A stretch of DNA of 64,000 nucleotides from Halomarinibacterium sp034670265 (GCA_034670265.1 JAXMNU010000002.1:186001-250000); one strand, 5' to 3'; numbered from the stretch's first letter, positions 49,643 to 59,231 are shown. A program made the numbers and translations. Notes: generated from the sequence alone by a model not told the origin.

Positions 49643-50494
49643 ATGACAAAACCAATAGAAAGTAAAAATCAAACTTGGTTAACAATTTTTTTGTTTCTTA
49701 CTCTTGTAATTATTCTTACTTCACCATTTCATTATGCCATAGTAAATTTATATCCTTCACGAATCTATGTTGGTGCGATCATGTGGTGTCCTGCCATAGC
49801 TGCAATTATTACCCTAAAATTAAAAGGACGTAAAATTTCATCTCTTAATTGGAAATGGGGAAATTGGAAATATATACGATTCTCTTATTTTATTCCTGCC
49901 TTATATGGTGTAATCACCTATCTATTAATCTGGATTTTTGGATTTGGAAGCTTGGCTAGTGAAGAACAAATTACTGAATGGGGAAAGGAATTAGGTTTGT
50001 TTGGCATAGGAACTTTAAATCCAACATCGATAACAATCGTCGCTATTATATTATTAGGCACAGTTGAAGTGATAAGGGCCTCTGCAACAACATTAGGAGA
50101 AGAAATAGGGTGGCGAGGATTTTTTATCTATGAATTAAGAAAAGTGCTGTCTTTTACGGGGGTATCTATTTTTAGTGGAATTATATGGGCTGCTTGGCAT
50201 TGGCCACTTCTTGTTTACTATAGTAATAATGTGTTATTAGAATTTACAACATTCTTTATTGTAATTATTTCTATGTCATTTATTATGACGTATTATACTT
50301 TTAAATCCAATAGCCTATGGCCAGCCGTAATTTTTCATGCAGTTAGCAATGTGTATATTCAAAAAATTATGCCTCCCCTAACAATGAAAATTGAAGGAAG
50401 TGAACATTGGCTTGGCGAAAACGGGATTATGTTTGCCATAGTAACATTTGTTTTTGGGCTATACTTTTGGAGAAAAGGAATAAAAGAAAAATGA
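49643..50494 (+). CDS. CPBP-family intramembrane metalloprotease (Abi type)
   Basis: A 283-residue membrane protein with about eight helices. The CPBP/Abi motifs are TLGEEIGWRGFFIYEL (Glu-Glu-x3-Arg), GIIWAAWHWPLLVYY (His), and FHAVSNVYIQ (His). Relatives process prenylated or signal peptides, and some protect producers from bacteriocins. The stop overlaps the next gene by 4 bases (ATGA), so the three-gene operon is translationally coupled. The operon sits between two copies of a 154-bp repeat, suggesting accessory DNA. Confidence 0.9.
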   Translation: MTKPIESKNQTWLTIFLFLTLVIILTSPFHYAIVNLYPSRIYVGAIMWCPAIAAIITLKLKGRKISSLNWKWGNWKYIRFSYFIPALYGVITYLLIWIFGFGSLASEEQITEWGKELGLFGIGTLNPTSITIVAIILLGTVEVIRASATTLGEEIGWRGFFIYELRKVLSFTGVSIFSGIIWAAWHWPLLVYYSNNVLLEFTTFFIVIISMSFIMTYYTFKSNSLWPAVIFHAVSNVYIQKIMPPLTMKIEGSEHWLGENGIMFAIVTFVFGLYFWRKGIKEK

Positions 50495-51531
50495 TAAAAA
50501 ACAAGAAAGCCAAATGGACAGTACGCATTCTGCTACTTGTAGGGACCTTAATTTCACTATATTTTGTACCATGGCGATTGGTAAAAGCGTGGATAGTACC
50601 ACTACCAGACACGATTCAGGAACAGTTGGATGATGCCATAGACCAAGGATTTGAAGGAATGATAGTTTATATAGACCAAACTGGTAAACCACCTCAGTTT
50701 TATGCTTCAGGCTGGCACAATCGAGAATCCAAAATACCCGCCAAACCTAATGCACTGTTTAAAATTGCCAGTATCAGCAAGCTATACGATGCTGTCGCTG
50801 TGACCAAACTGGTAAACGAGGGTCGGCTTTCCCTAGATAAAACCATTGCAGAATATTTACCAGAGCTTGTGGGAAGAATTGAAAACGCAGAGAAAATTAC
50901 TTTGAGGTTGATGATCCAGCATAGAAGTGGAATCCCCAACTTCACAGACGCTCCAAACTTTTGGGCAAATCCAACAGCATCCTACGAAGAAAGTCTTGCA
51001 TTAATTCTGGGCAAACCTGCCAACTTCAAACCGGGTGAGGACTATGAATATTGTAACACAAATTACCTTCTCATTAACAAGATAATGGATGATGTTTTGG
51101 GGTATCCTAATTTTCAATTTATACGTGAGGAAATTTTAAACCCTTTAAATCTAAATAATACCTATGGGTCATTAAGTGAGGTCAATATGGATGACGTTAT
51201 GAGCGGCTATCATGTAGGACACCCCTTCGATCTAAAGCCTGATGAACATGGCATGGTAGCTACAGCGCAAGACGTTGGTACTTTCCTGCGGGCATTAAAT
51301 GATGGATCATTGTTTAAACAGGGTGAACAGGAAATATATGCTTCTATTTATAAATATGAACACGCAGGTTGGGTACCAGGATATCAAAGTTTTGCAAAAT
51401 ACCACAAAGACCTTGATGCCGTTGTTATTGAATTCTACAGCACAACCGATCCTAAACTGTACAACTGGAACTTGTCAGAAATCATAAATAATAGAATTGT
51501 CAAAATATTAAAAAAATCAAAAGTAAAATGA
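50491..51531 (+). CDS. Beta-lactamase/penicillin-binding-like serine hydrolase
   Basis: A 346-residue protein with an N-terminal membrane anchor (about 10-28) facing out. The class C-like active site shows FKIASISKLYDAVA (Ser-x-x-Lys near residue 91), YCNTNYLLINK (Tyr-x-Asn) and a third motif probably HAGWVPGY. It may act on peptidoglycan peptides or another ester or amide; resistance to antibiotics should not be assumed. The ATG at 50491 overlaps the CPBP stop; the end overlaps the next gene (ATGA at 51528). Confidence 0.9.
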   Translation: MIKNKKAKWTVRILLLVGTLISLYFVPWRLVKAWIVPLPDTIQEQLDDAIDQGFEGMIVYIDQTGKPPQFYASGWHNRESKIPAKPNALFKIASISKLYDAVAVTKLVNEGRLSLDKTIAEYLPELVGRIENAEKITLRLMIQHRSGIPNFTDAPNFWANPTASYEESLALILGKPANFKPGEDYEYCNTNYLLINKIMDDVLGYPNFQFIREEILNPLNLNNTYGSLSEVNMDDVMSGYHVGHPFDLKPDEHGMVATAQDVGTFLRALNDGSLFKQGEQEIYASIYKYEHAGWVPGYQSFAKYHKDLDAVVIEFYSTTDPKLYNWNLSEIINNRIVKILKKSKVK

Positions 51532-52259
51532 AAGTATTAGTAGTCGGTGCAAGTGGAGCAACGGGAAGGCAATTAGTAAATCAGCTTCTTATTCAAGGAA
51601 ATGAGGTGAAAGTAATTGTTCGTTCCACACAAAATATATCAGAATCCTGGAAAGACAATAACAAGGTACAAATAATAACAGCAAGCATCTTAGAATTAAG
51701 TGACGAAGAAATGAGTAACCATGTTTCAGGGTGCGATTCGGTAGCATCCTGCCTTGGACACAATTTAACTTGGAAAGGGGTGTATGGTCACCCAAGAAAA
51801 CTTGTAACAGATGCTACTCGACGTCTTTGCGAAGCAATAAAAAGTAATAAGCCAAATCGTCCAATTAAATATGTGTTAATGAACACTTCTGGAAACAGCA
51901 ATCGCGATTTAAACGAACCTATTTCATTTGCTCAAAAATGTGTTATTGGTCTTCTTAGGTTGTTGTTACCGCCCCATGTAGATAATGAAAAAGCAGCAGA
52001 TTATCTAAGGACTGCAATAGGTCAAAATGATAAGTATATTGAGTGGGTGGCTGTTAGACCAGATGGCCTAATTAACGAAAACGAAGTTACTGAATACGAG
52101 ATTCATCCATCCCCAATTAGAAGTGCCATTTTTAATGCTGGAAAAGTAAGTAGAATAAACGTAGGTCATTTTATGTCAGAATTAATTAACAATGATAAAC
52201 TTTGGAATAATTGGAAGGGGCAAATGCCTGTTATTTATAAAAAGTCTTCATTAGTTTAA
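51528..52259 (+). CDS. NAD(P)-binding Rossmann protein (atypical SDR)
   Basis: A 243-residue NAD(P)-binding protein of the NmrA/atypical SDR kind. The dinucleotide loop is VVGASGATGRQLVNQLL, followed by VIVRSTQN, VASCLGH and YVLMNTSGNSN. There is no clear Tyr-x3-Lys catalytic pair, common in this group. Substrate unknown. Its start overlaps the beta-lactamase-like stop by 4 bases. It closes the operon; only repeats follow. Confidence 0.87.
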   Translation: MKVLVVGASGATGRQLVNQLLIQGNEVKVIVRSTQNISESWKDNNKVQIITASILELSDEEMSNHVSGCDSVASCLGHNLTWKGVYGHPRKLVTDATRRLCEAIKSNKPNRPIKYVLMNTSGNSNRDLNEPISFAQKCVIGLLRLLLPPHVDNEKAADYLRTAIGQNDKYIEWVAVRPDGLINENEVTEYEIHPSPIRSAIFNAGKVSRINVGHFMSELINNDKLWNNWKGQMPVIYKKSSLV

Positions 52260-52350
52260 TTATAATAAGTATCAAAAAAACTACCTACAACACCCTATAT
52301 AATTAATTGCTAATCAAGTCCACTTAAAAAACAAAACCCCTCTCCACTCT

Positions 52351-52392
52351 CTTGGTTCTAGATTCTTGTCTCTTGATTCTTGCCTCTTGTCT
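52351..52392. repeat. Six tandem heptamers (CTTGnnT)
   Basis: Six units of 7 bases read CTTGGTT, CTAGATT, CTTGTCT, CTTGATT, CTTGCCT, CTTGTCT without gaps. In the other strand the core is CAAG, as at 5599-5635. Confidence 0.8.
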
Positions 52393-52485
52393 CTACCCCA
52401 TTCACGATTCACTTGCAAGCATAAACAAACTAAACCCCGCCCTAAGTATTACAAATAAGTAAGTCATAACATAGTATCAACCCCA

Positions 52486-52655
52486 AAGGACTTTCAGGAA
52501 TAGATCAGCCACAAGCGGAAGTGAACTCCACCTACTATTCAAAGAGCATCCCTTTTATGCAGAATAGTCGCAGAAAAGCTCCAGTTTGTCATCCTGAGTT
52601 TGTCGAAGGGCAGTCCGAAGGACTTTCAGGAATAGAGCAGCCACAAGCGGAAGTG
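52486..52655. repeat. 38-bp direct repeat, two copies 132 bp apart
   Basis: AAGGACTTTCAGGAATAGAn is followed by CAGCCACAAGCGGAAGTG at 52486-52523 and again at 52618-52655, with a single difference. Confidence 0.8.
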
Positions 52656-52743
52656 CGTTTTTCGAAGAAAAAGGAGAGCATACAGCGCAGTGGTAAGCGG
52701 TGCTGCAAAGCAGCAATTCCCTCAAGTCCTTCTTGACCTTTTT

Positions 52744-52897
52744 GGTTCGTTTTTGTGTCAAGACAAAAATGAACACATAAAACCATAAAGAGTAGCAATC
52801 CTTCCCCCTCTTTTTCAAAAAATAAATATCTTTAGCATAAATTACCAAACAATGAAAAATACCCTACTATACCTCTTTGTATTCCTATGCATCACCA
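52744..52897 (+). repeat. 154-bp direct repeat, copy B
   Basis: This is the copy attached to the intact M20 amidohydrolase gene. It is offset from copy A by exactly 3919 bases with no gaps. Confidence 0.88.
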
Positions 52898-54135
52898 TCA
52901 GCCATGCACAAATGGACAAAGACCTCCTCAAAGACATCGAAAGCATAGAACCCAAAGTAATCGACTGGCGCCACTACTTTCACCAAAACCCAGAACTATC
53001 CAATCGTGAATTCAATACCGCCAAAAAGATTGAAGCACACTTAAAATCATTAGGTTTAGAAGTACAAACAGGTATAGCCATTACAGGAGTAGTAGGAATT
53101 TTAAAAGGCGATCTCCCCGGGAAAGTAGTTGCGCTGCGGGCCGATATTGACGCACTCCCCGTAACCGAAAGAAACGACCTTCCCTTCAAAAGCACGGTAA
53201 AAACTACCTTCCTCGATACTGAAACAGGTGTCATGCACGCCTGCGGACACGATACTCACACCGCCATATTGATGGGCGTTGCCGAAGTACTTTCAAAACA
53301 TAAAGACAAAATTAAAGGAACCATCAAATTCATCTTTCAACCCGCCGAAGAAGGCCCACCACCCGGTGAAGAAGGCGGTGCCAAATTGATGATTAAAGAA
53401 GGGGTTTTAAAAAACCCTAATGTAGATGCAATTTTTGGGCTACATATTAACTCAGGAACTCCCGTAAACACCATTAAGTACAAAAGTGGTGGCACTATGG
53501 CAGCGGTAGAGCGTTTTGTGGTTACCGTAAAAGGAAAACAAACCCACGGCTCTGCACCTTGGACGGGTGTAGATCCTATTCTTATTTCAGCAAAAATTAT
53601 AGATGGTTTTCAAACTATCATAAGCCGCGAGTCCCCTTTAGTAGATGAAGCAGCTGTAATTACCGTCGGAAAAATTACTGCAGGAGTACGCTTTAATATC
53701 ATACCTGAATCAGCCGAAATGATTGGAACGGTCCGCACCCTCGACCCAGATATGCGCGAAATGATTATGCGACGTATGACCGAAATGGCTCGTGATATTG
53801 CGAAAGCCTACGGCGGCGAAGCAACCATAGAGTGGCAAAATAATACGGTTGTAACCTACAACGACCCAGACCTTACAGCAAAAATGCTTCCTACGCTTGA
53901 AAATATTGCTGGAAAAGACAATGTCACTACCATGAAAGCCACAACAGGAGGAGAAGATTTCTCCTATTTTCAGGAACTAGTGCCAGGATTTTATTTCTTC
54001 CTCGGCGGAATGACCCCAGGAAATACAGAAGCATATCCTCACCATACCCCAGACTTTCAAGTAGACGATGCTGGAATGCTATTGGGTGTGAAAGTGATGA
54101 GTCAATTAGCGTTAGATTATCTTAATGCAAATTAG
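52852..54135 (+). CDS. Exported M20-family amidohydrolase/peptidase
   Basis: A 427-residue metal-dependent amidohydrolase. The signal peptide (1-19, SHAQ) is followed by the M20D-type catalytic domain: HQNPELSNREFNT, VALRADIDALPVTE, MHACGHDTHTAILMG (metal ligands C/H/D), FIFQPAEEGPPPGEEGGA (Glu base), GLHINS, and near the end GGEDFSYF. A lid or dimerisation domain lies at about 205-315. It hydrolyses an N-acyl amino acid or related amide outside the inner membrane. Its promoter and first 15 codons are duplicated at 48825-48978. The FMN protein gene follows after 2 bases. Confidence 0.93.
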   Translation: MKNTLLYLFVFLCITISHAQMDKDLLKDIESIEPKVIDWRHYFHQNPELSNREFNTAKKIEAHLKSLGLEVQTGIAITGVVGILKGDLPGKVVALRADIDALPVTERNDLPFKSTVKTTFLDTETGVMHACGHDTHTAILMGVAEVLSKHKDKIKGTIKFIFQPAEEGPPPGEEGGAKLMIKEGVLKNPNVDAIFGLHINSGTPVNTIKYKSGGTMAAVERFVVTVKGKQTHGSAPWTGVDPILISAKIIDGFQTIISRESPLVDEAAVITVGKITAGVRFNIIPESAEMIGTVRTLDPDMREMIMRRMTEMARDIAKAYGGEATIEWQNNTVVTYNDPDLTAKMLPTLENIAGKDNVTTMKATTGGEDFSYFQELVPGFYFFLGGMTPGNTEAYPHHTPDFQVDDAGMLLGVKVMSQLALDYLNAN

Positions 54136-54137
54136 CA

Positions 54138-55688
54138 ATGGTAATAGAATTTATTAAAACCATCCCTTGGTGGGGATGGGTGCTTATTGTTTTAGGACTA
54201 GTAGCCCTAAGAGATATCTTTTTTCAAAGGAGACATACGATAAGTCACAACTTCCCAATTATAGGACATCTTAGATATGCATTAGAACATATTGGTCCAG
54301 AATTACGCCAGTATCTGGTTGCAAACAACCGCGAAGAGCTCCCTTTTAATAGAATTGAAAGAGGATGGATTTATGCTTCAGCTAAAAAAGAAAACAACTA
54401 CGAAGGTTTCGGAACTGATAGAGACATTTATGCTCATCAGCATATCTTTATCAATAATGCCATGATGTCCTTTCAATTAAAGGAAAATCACCCCAACACC
54501 CTAGATAAAACCTTCCTACCCTGTGCCAAAGTGATGGGACTGCATAACAAACGTCGTAAACCCTATCGTCCAGCATCTATTATTAATGTTTCGGCTATGA
54601 GCTTTGGCTCACTATCTGCAAAAGCGGTTGAATCTTTAAATAAAGGGGTGAAACTAGCAGGGGCTTACCACAATACAGGAGAAGGCGGCCTTTCCCCCTA
54701 CCATAGTCACGGTGGAGATGTGGTGTTTCATTTTGGAACAGGATATTTTGGCGTTCGTTCAGCAGATGGAGGTTTTTCTATGGAGAAAATGGTGAAGCTG
54801 GTAGAAGACAATCCGTTTATCCGTGCCATCGAAATTAAACTCTCGCAGGGAGCCAAACCTGGAAAAGGGGGCGTTTTGCCAGGCGCTAAGATTACCCGCG
54901 AAATAGCAACTATTAGAGGCGTTGAAGTAGGCAAAGATGTACTCTCCCCTCCCAACCATAAAGCGTTTTCTAATGTGCCAGAATTGTTACAATTTATTGA
55001 AGACATTGCAGAAGCTACCGGACTACCCGTTGGCATTAAAGCTGCCATCGGGAAAATGGACGAGTGGGAACAACTAGCCGATGTAATGCTCCAAACTGGA
55101 AAAGGTCCCGATTTTATTACCGTAGATGGCGGTGAAGGGGGAACAGGAGCTGCGCCTCCTAGCTTTGCAGATCACGTTTCATTACCTTGGGTATATGGTT
55201 TTAGCGAACTCTATAAAGTATTCAAAAGCCGAAAACTAACCGATAGAATAGTCTTTATAGGAAGTGGAAAGCTAGGTTTCCCAGCCAAAGGCGCAATGGC
55301 ATTTGCTATGGGTGCAGATTGTATTAATGTGGCTCGTGAGGCTATGATGAGTATTGGCTGCATACAAGCACAGATTTGCCACACCAATCGGTGTCCTAGC
55401 GGGGTGGCAACGCAAAGTAAATGGCTACAAAGTGGTATTAATATTCCGTTGAAAAGTGAACGATTAGCGCAATACTTTAAGACCTTCAGAAAAGAACTCA
55501 TCGAAATCACCCACGCCTGCGGGTATGAACATCCCTGCCAATTTAAAATGAAAGACATCGATATTAATGTAGACGACCACAACCTTTCAAAAGAATTAGA
55601 TAGAACGTATATGTATGAAAAAGATGCTGTTCCTTTTGAAGGCATGCAAACCTTAAAGGATTGTCAATATCTAGGAGGAAGTTATTGA
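54138..55688 (+). CDS. FMN-binding glutamate-synthase-family protein
   Basis: A 516-residue protein with one N-terminal membrane helix (WWGWVLIVLGLVALRDIFF) followed by a GltS-like FMN-binding barrel: INVSAMSFGSLSAKAVESLN, HNTGEGGLSPYH, PGKGGVLPGAKIT, VDGGEGGTGAAPPSFAD. Cysteines for an Fe-S cluster are in CIQAQICHTNRCPSGVA. It lacks the glutaminase domain of true glutamate synthase, so its substrate is not settled. It starts 2 bases after the M20 gene, suggesting co-transcription. It overlaps a convergent gene end by 7 bases. Confidence 0.9.
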   Translation: MVIEFIKTIPWWGWVLIVLGLVALRDIFFQRRHTISHNFPIIGHLRYALEHIGPELRQYLVANNREELPFNRIERGWIYASAKKENNYEGFGTDRDIYAHQHIFINNAMMSFQLKENHPNTLDKTFLPCAKVMGLHNKRRKPYRPASIINVSAMSFGSLSAKAVESLNKGVKLAGAYHNTGEGGLSPYHSHGGDVVFHFGTGYFGVRSADGGFSMEKMVKLVEDNPFIRAIEIKLSQGAKPGKGGVLPGAKITREIATIRGVEVGKDVLSPPNHKAFSNVPELLQFIEDIAEATGLPVGIKAAIGKMDEWEQLADVMLQTGKGPDFITVDGGEGGTGAAPPSFADHVSLPWVYGFSELYKVFKSRKLTDRIVFIGSGKLGFPAKGAMAFAMGADCINVAREAMMSIGCIQAQICHTNRCPSGVATQSKWLQSGINIPLKSERLAQYFKTFRKELIEITHACGYEHPCQFKMKDIDINVDDHNLSKELDRTYMYEKDAVPFEGMQTLKDCQYLGGSY

Positions 55689-56422
55689 AATAAGTCTAAA
55701 AATACTTTTCTGTTCGTTTTAGAGATAGGAACACGATAGTCTCCATCCAAGACAATATACCCTTCATTTTCAAAGCTTCGCACCTTCTCAATATTTATAA
55801 TATGCGATTTATGACATTTGAAGAATATCTTACTCAAAGATTTTTCAAACTTTCCTAAACTGTAGGAGCTAACTAATTGCGCTTTATTGGTTAAATGAAA
55901 CTTAGTATATCCCTCATATCCTTCAATATGTAAAACTTCATCCTGCGGAATAAAAGATAATCCTTTACTTGTGGGTACAATAATCTTATTGGTATTCGCA
56001 ATAGTTTCAGTTAGAATTTCGATGAGTTTAGAATTACTTTTACTTTGGTGCTTTAATTCAATTGCTTCTATTGCTTTATATATTGCGGCACTTAACTCTT
56101 CATTATCCACAGGCTTTAATACATAATCAATTGCCGATTGCTTTAACGCTTTTAATGCATATTCACTATAGGCAGTAACAAAAATAACCTGAAAATGCAC
56201 TTCTTTTAATTTTGAAAGTAGCTCAAAACCATTCATTCTAGGCATTTCAACATCAAGGAAGACGATGTCTGGGTTGCTAGATTCAATAAGTTTAATAGCC
56301 TCATCGGGGTTCTGGGTAGTGTGCAAAATGTCAATCTGCGGAAATAGCTTCTCCACTTTTTGTTCCAGCCCTTTTAAGGCTGAAATCTCGTCATCAACAA
56401 GTATGGCAGTGATTGGTTTCAT
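55682..56422 (-). CDS. LytTR-family response regulator (second system)
   Basis: A 246-residue regulator. The receiver (1-120) has AILVDDEISALKGLE, Asp in DIVFLDVEMPRMNG, VTAYSEYALKAL and YVLKPVD. The LytTR domain (about 140-246) shows VLHIEGYEGYTKFHLTN and FKCHKSHIINIEKVRSFE. Its start overlaps the stop of the sensor kinase gene (ATGA 56419-56422). No TTMAGYGAA pair was found near its operon, so its targets probably differ from the first system. Confidence 0.93.
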   Translation of the reverse strand: MKPITAILVDDEISALKGLEQKVEKLFPQIDILHTTQNPDEAIKLIESSNPDIVFLDVEMPRMNGFELLSKLKEVHFQVIFVTAYSEYALKALKQSAIDYVLKPVDNEELSAAIYKAIEAIELKHQSKSNSKLIEILTETIANTNKIIVPTSKGLSFIPQDEVLHIEGYEGYTKFHLTNKAQLVSSYSLGKFEKSLSKIFFKCHKSHIINIEKVRSFENEGYIVLDGDYRVPISKTNRKVFLDLFQ

Positions 56423-59175
56423 TTTAAGTTTTTAATTGTAAAAGTTGCCTTATTTCCTTTGTCTGCTACTTCCGAAAAAGCAACAACAGTACGATACGAA
56501 ATATCCCAATGTTGCGATTGGTTGAGTATTGAAATCCTGTCTTTTAAAATAACAGAAGAGCTTATTTTTCCGTTTCGCTGCTTTTTAGTATTCTCGAACC
56601 CTACCCCATCATCTAGTATTTCTACTTCAAATTCTTTTGGGTTGATATAGCTAAAATGCAGGCGAATAGTACCGTTTTCTTCTTTATTAAAAATTCCGTG
56701 ATTTACTGCGTTTTCTACTACAGGTTGTAAGAGCATCGTGGGTATTTTACTATGAATAACATCTAGTTTTGGATCTACTTCTATTGTAAAATTAAGCTTG
56801 TCTTTAAACCGGAGTTTTTCAATTTCCAAGTAGTTATGAAGCAACCTAATTTCATCTTCCAGTGTAATCTCCTCTTGTTTTGAAATTTCAAAAAATTGCC
56901 TGATTAATTTTGAGAATTTGACCAAGTATTTTTCAGAATTTTCAAAGTCATTCTCATTTATATAATACTGAATGGCCGTAAGTGAATTAAAAACAAAATG
57001 TGGATTCATTTGCGATCTAAGCGCATAGAGTTCATATTCTGCAAGCTTTTTTTGAGCATTTAATTTAGCCGTTTTCTTTTGCAATTCTATCTTTCGTATA
57101 GTCTGAAGCACAAAAAGTATTACCCCAAATAATAAAAGACTAAAAAGTATCTTGGCGGTTACTGTTTGCCACCACAAGGGCAGCACAGTAAAGGAAATTG
57201 CTTTTTGATGTTCCCTAGAGGCTATTTGCAATCGATACTCATTGGGAGGTAAATCGCTAAAATTTAAAGTGCTCGATGTGGTTTTTTGCCACTGATTTTG
57301 AATAGGCTCTAGTTTATATTGATAAGGTATTGGTGTTTTCTTTTCAGAATAATTAATGGCACTTACACGAACTCTAAGGGTATTATTTGACGTGTAATAT
57401 ATTTCATTGTTAGTTTGGCTTAGCGACTCACCATTATACTCTAAAGCATCAAAATAAATATCTAAAAATTGCGAGGGAGCTGTACTATTTATTGGAAAAA
57501 CAACCAGCCCATTATCAGTTCCCATAAAAATCTGATTCTCGTTAACTAAAACTGAATTAACCCTTCTTGTAGCTAATCCCATGGCTTCGGAAACATTTTT
57601 CACAAATTGAAACGTATTCCCTTTTTTTAAAAACTGAAGAAGTCCTTCATTAGTAGCTAACCAAACAGTATCTTCTAATACAAAAGCATCTTTTATGTTT
57701 AAATATTGGGTGTTGGGAAAATAAATAGTTTGTGAAGTATTTGTTGCATAAGCGCCATAGCCTTCTGTACAAATAATGACCCAATTTTTGTCTAAAGAAA
57801 CAATGTTATGAACTGGTTTCTGAAAAAGAGTATCACTAACAATAGGTGTAACTAAGGTATCTTTTAATACTTTTAATCCATCTGTAGAGCCAATCAATAA
57901 TTTATCCCGAAGCATAAAAAGTTTATTCATTCCCACGGCAGGAAATTTTGAAACCACATCAAAATTAGAAATCTTCATCTTTTTTATATCATAAGATCCT
58001 AAACCCCAAAGAAAACCATCGTGAAAAACCATTTGCTTAATGCCTTCTTTTATTTTATTTCTTTGAATAATCTTTCGATTATTAAAGCCATAAGAAGTGA
58101 CTTCAAGCTTATGTACAAAGTAAATTTTTTGAAGGCTATCAATAACACTTAAAGGATGTAGCACTCCTTTTTCTTCTATGAAGGGTGTAAAATCTGACTT
58201 AGCTGTATCATAACGGTAATATCCTTTATCAAAGGCATTTATAATAATGTCGTTACCTGCCTTTTCAATATTTCCAATCTTTTCTGTAGGAAAAAAATAA
58301 GCTACTTTTTGGTATACACTTGGAACTTTAAAGGCTCCATTTTGAAAAGAAACCGCCCATATATTACCTGTTTTATCTATAGTAGCATGATGCGAGTTGA
58401 AGGCCTTAGGGATTTTTGCTGTTTTAGAAATTTTATAGTTACTATCCAAAATCGCAACATAATTTGTATCGGTTATTTGTATTGTTCCGTTTACTAAATT
58501 AATTCTTGCAAGTTCTGAAAATTGTTGTTGTAAGTCATATTCTTTTTTACCATCTATTACCTTATTTGTATTCAGATTATGCACCCTGTAAGTATCATTT
58601 CTTAACCAGCAAATAAGTGAATCCTTTACCCTAAAGTGAATAATATTTAAAGGCTTTTCTTCTTTTACAAGAGCTTCAATCTTGCTTGTAAGTTGCCTTA
58701 ACGGATGATTTTTAACAGCATCCAATGCTTCCCATTTTTTATTTTCATTTAGGGAATACCAATTATTTTTACTTTCAAACAAAATAGTATTACCGTTTTC
58801 TATAATTTTTAATGGAAAAAATACAATCCCTTTCTCTTGGCCTTCAAAACTATACACTTTATCATTTTCTATATAACCTACTTTTGAAGCCTTACAGAAA
58901 AACCAAACTTTACCATCTGGCGTTGTGGCAATTTCCCAAACATCATTGGTGGGGAGTCCTTCTTTTGTAGTAAAAACTTTAAACTCTGTCCCGTTAAATT
59001 TTGCAATACCATTGTCTGTTATTACCCAGATAAATCCGTTATTATCTTGTGTAACTTTATAGACATGATTACTAGGTAATCCCTCTTTTATACTATAGTT
59101 TGTTGCGTATTGAGCTTGTCCAATAGATTGAAGGAAGATTAATAAAACAGCAAAGATGTAATAGCTTTTTAGCAC
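56419..59175 (-). CDS. Propeller-type sensor histidine kinase (LytS/YpdA-like)
   Basis: A 918-residue sensor. A signal peptide (1-20) is followed by two large periplasmic beta-propellers of Reg_prop repeats (about 25-560; e.g. NHVYKVTQDNNGFIWVITDNG) and a Y_Y_Y domain (about 580-670; YQYKLEPIQNQWQKTT). One membrane helix (TAKILFSLLLFGVILFVLQT) leads to the His_kinase domain with phospho-accepting His in SQMNPHFVFNSLTAIQ and an ATPase part VVENAVNHGIFNKEENG. It has no fused receiver; the LytTR partner is translated from the overlapping next gene. Ligand unknown. Confidence 0.92.
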   Translation of the reverse strand: MLKSYYIFAVLLIFLQSIGQAQYATNYSIKEGLPSNHVYKVTQDNNGFIWVITDNGIAKFNGTEFKVFTTKEGLPTNDVWEIATTPDGKVWFFCKASKVGYIENDKVYSFEGQEKGIVFFPLKIIENGNTILFESKNNWYSLNENKKWEALDAVKNHPLRQLTSKIEALVKEEKPLNIIHFRVKDSLICWLRNDTYRVHNLNTNKVIDGKKEYDLQQQFSELARINLVNGTIQITDTNYVAILDSNYKISKTAKIPKAFNSHHATIDKTGNIWAVSFQNGAFKVPSVYQKVAYFFPTEKIGNIEKAGNDIIINAFDKGYYRYDTAKSDFTPFIEEKGVLHPLSVIDSLQKIYFVHKLEVTSYGFNNRKIIQRNKIKEGIKQMVFHDGFLWGLGSYDIKKMKISNFDVVSKFPAVGMNKLFMLRDKLLIGSTDGLKVLKDTLVTPIVSDTLFQKPVHNIVSLDKNWVIICTEGYGAYATNTSQTIYFPNTQYLNIKDAFVLEDTVWLATNEGLLQFLKKGNTFQFVKNVSEAMGLATRRVNSVLVNENQIFMGTDNGLVVFPINSTAPSQFLDIYFDALEYNGESLSQTNNEIYYTSNNTLRVRVSAINYSEKKTPIPYQYKLEPIQNQWQKTTSSTLNFSDLPPNEYRLQIASREHQKAISFTVLPLWWQTVTAKILFSLLLFGVILFVLQTIRKIELQKKTAKLNAQKKLAEYELYALRSQMNPHFVFNSLTAIQYYINENDFENSEKYLVKFSKLIRQFFEISKQEEITLEDEIRLLHNYLEIEKLRFKDKLNFTIEVDPKLDVIHSKIPTMLLQPVVENAVNHGIFNKEENGTIRLHFSYINPKEFEVEILDDGVGFENTKKQRNGKISSSVILKDRISILNQSQHWDISYRTVVAFSEVADKGNKATFTIKNLK

Positions 59176-59231
59176 AATACTTTTCTATAATTATAAAAAT
59201 AGTGAATTGATTCTTAGTTTATTAAATAAAA

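Larger units (their letters stand above)
52260..52851. other. 592-bp repeat-rich spacer upstream of the M20 gene
   Basis: No gene is recognised. It contains a heptamer array (52351-52392), a 38-bp direct repeat (52486-52523 and 52618-52655), a dispersed-repeat word gtcatcctgagtttgtcgaagg (near 52588), and copy B of the 154-bp block (52744-52897) whose leader includes TATCTTTA as a possible -7 box near 52828. Confidence 0.65.

Noticed and set aside
52555..52848. 97-codon minus-strand frame
   Set aside because: It spans the dispersed repeat and the untranslated half of the 154-bp block; no family resemblance.
54138..55688. True glutamate synthase large subunit
   Set aside because: The glutaminase and C-terminal GXGXG domains are missing, and a membrane helix is present.
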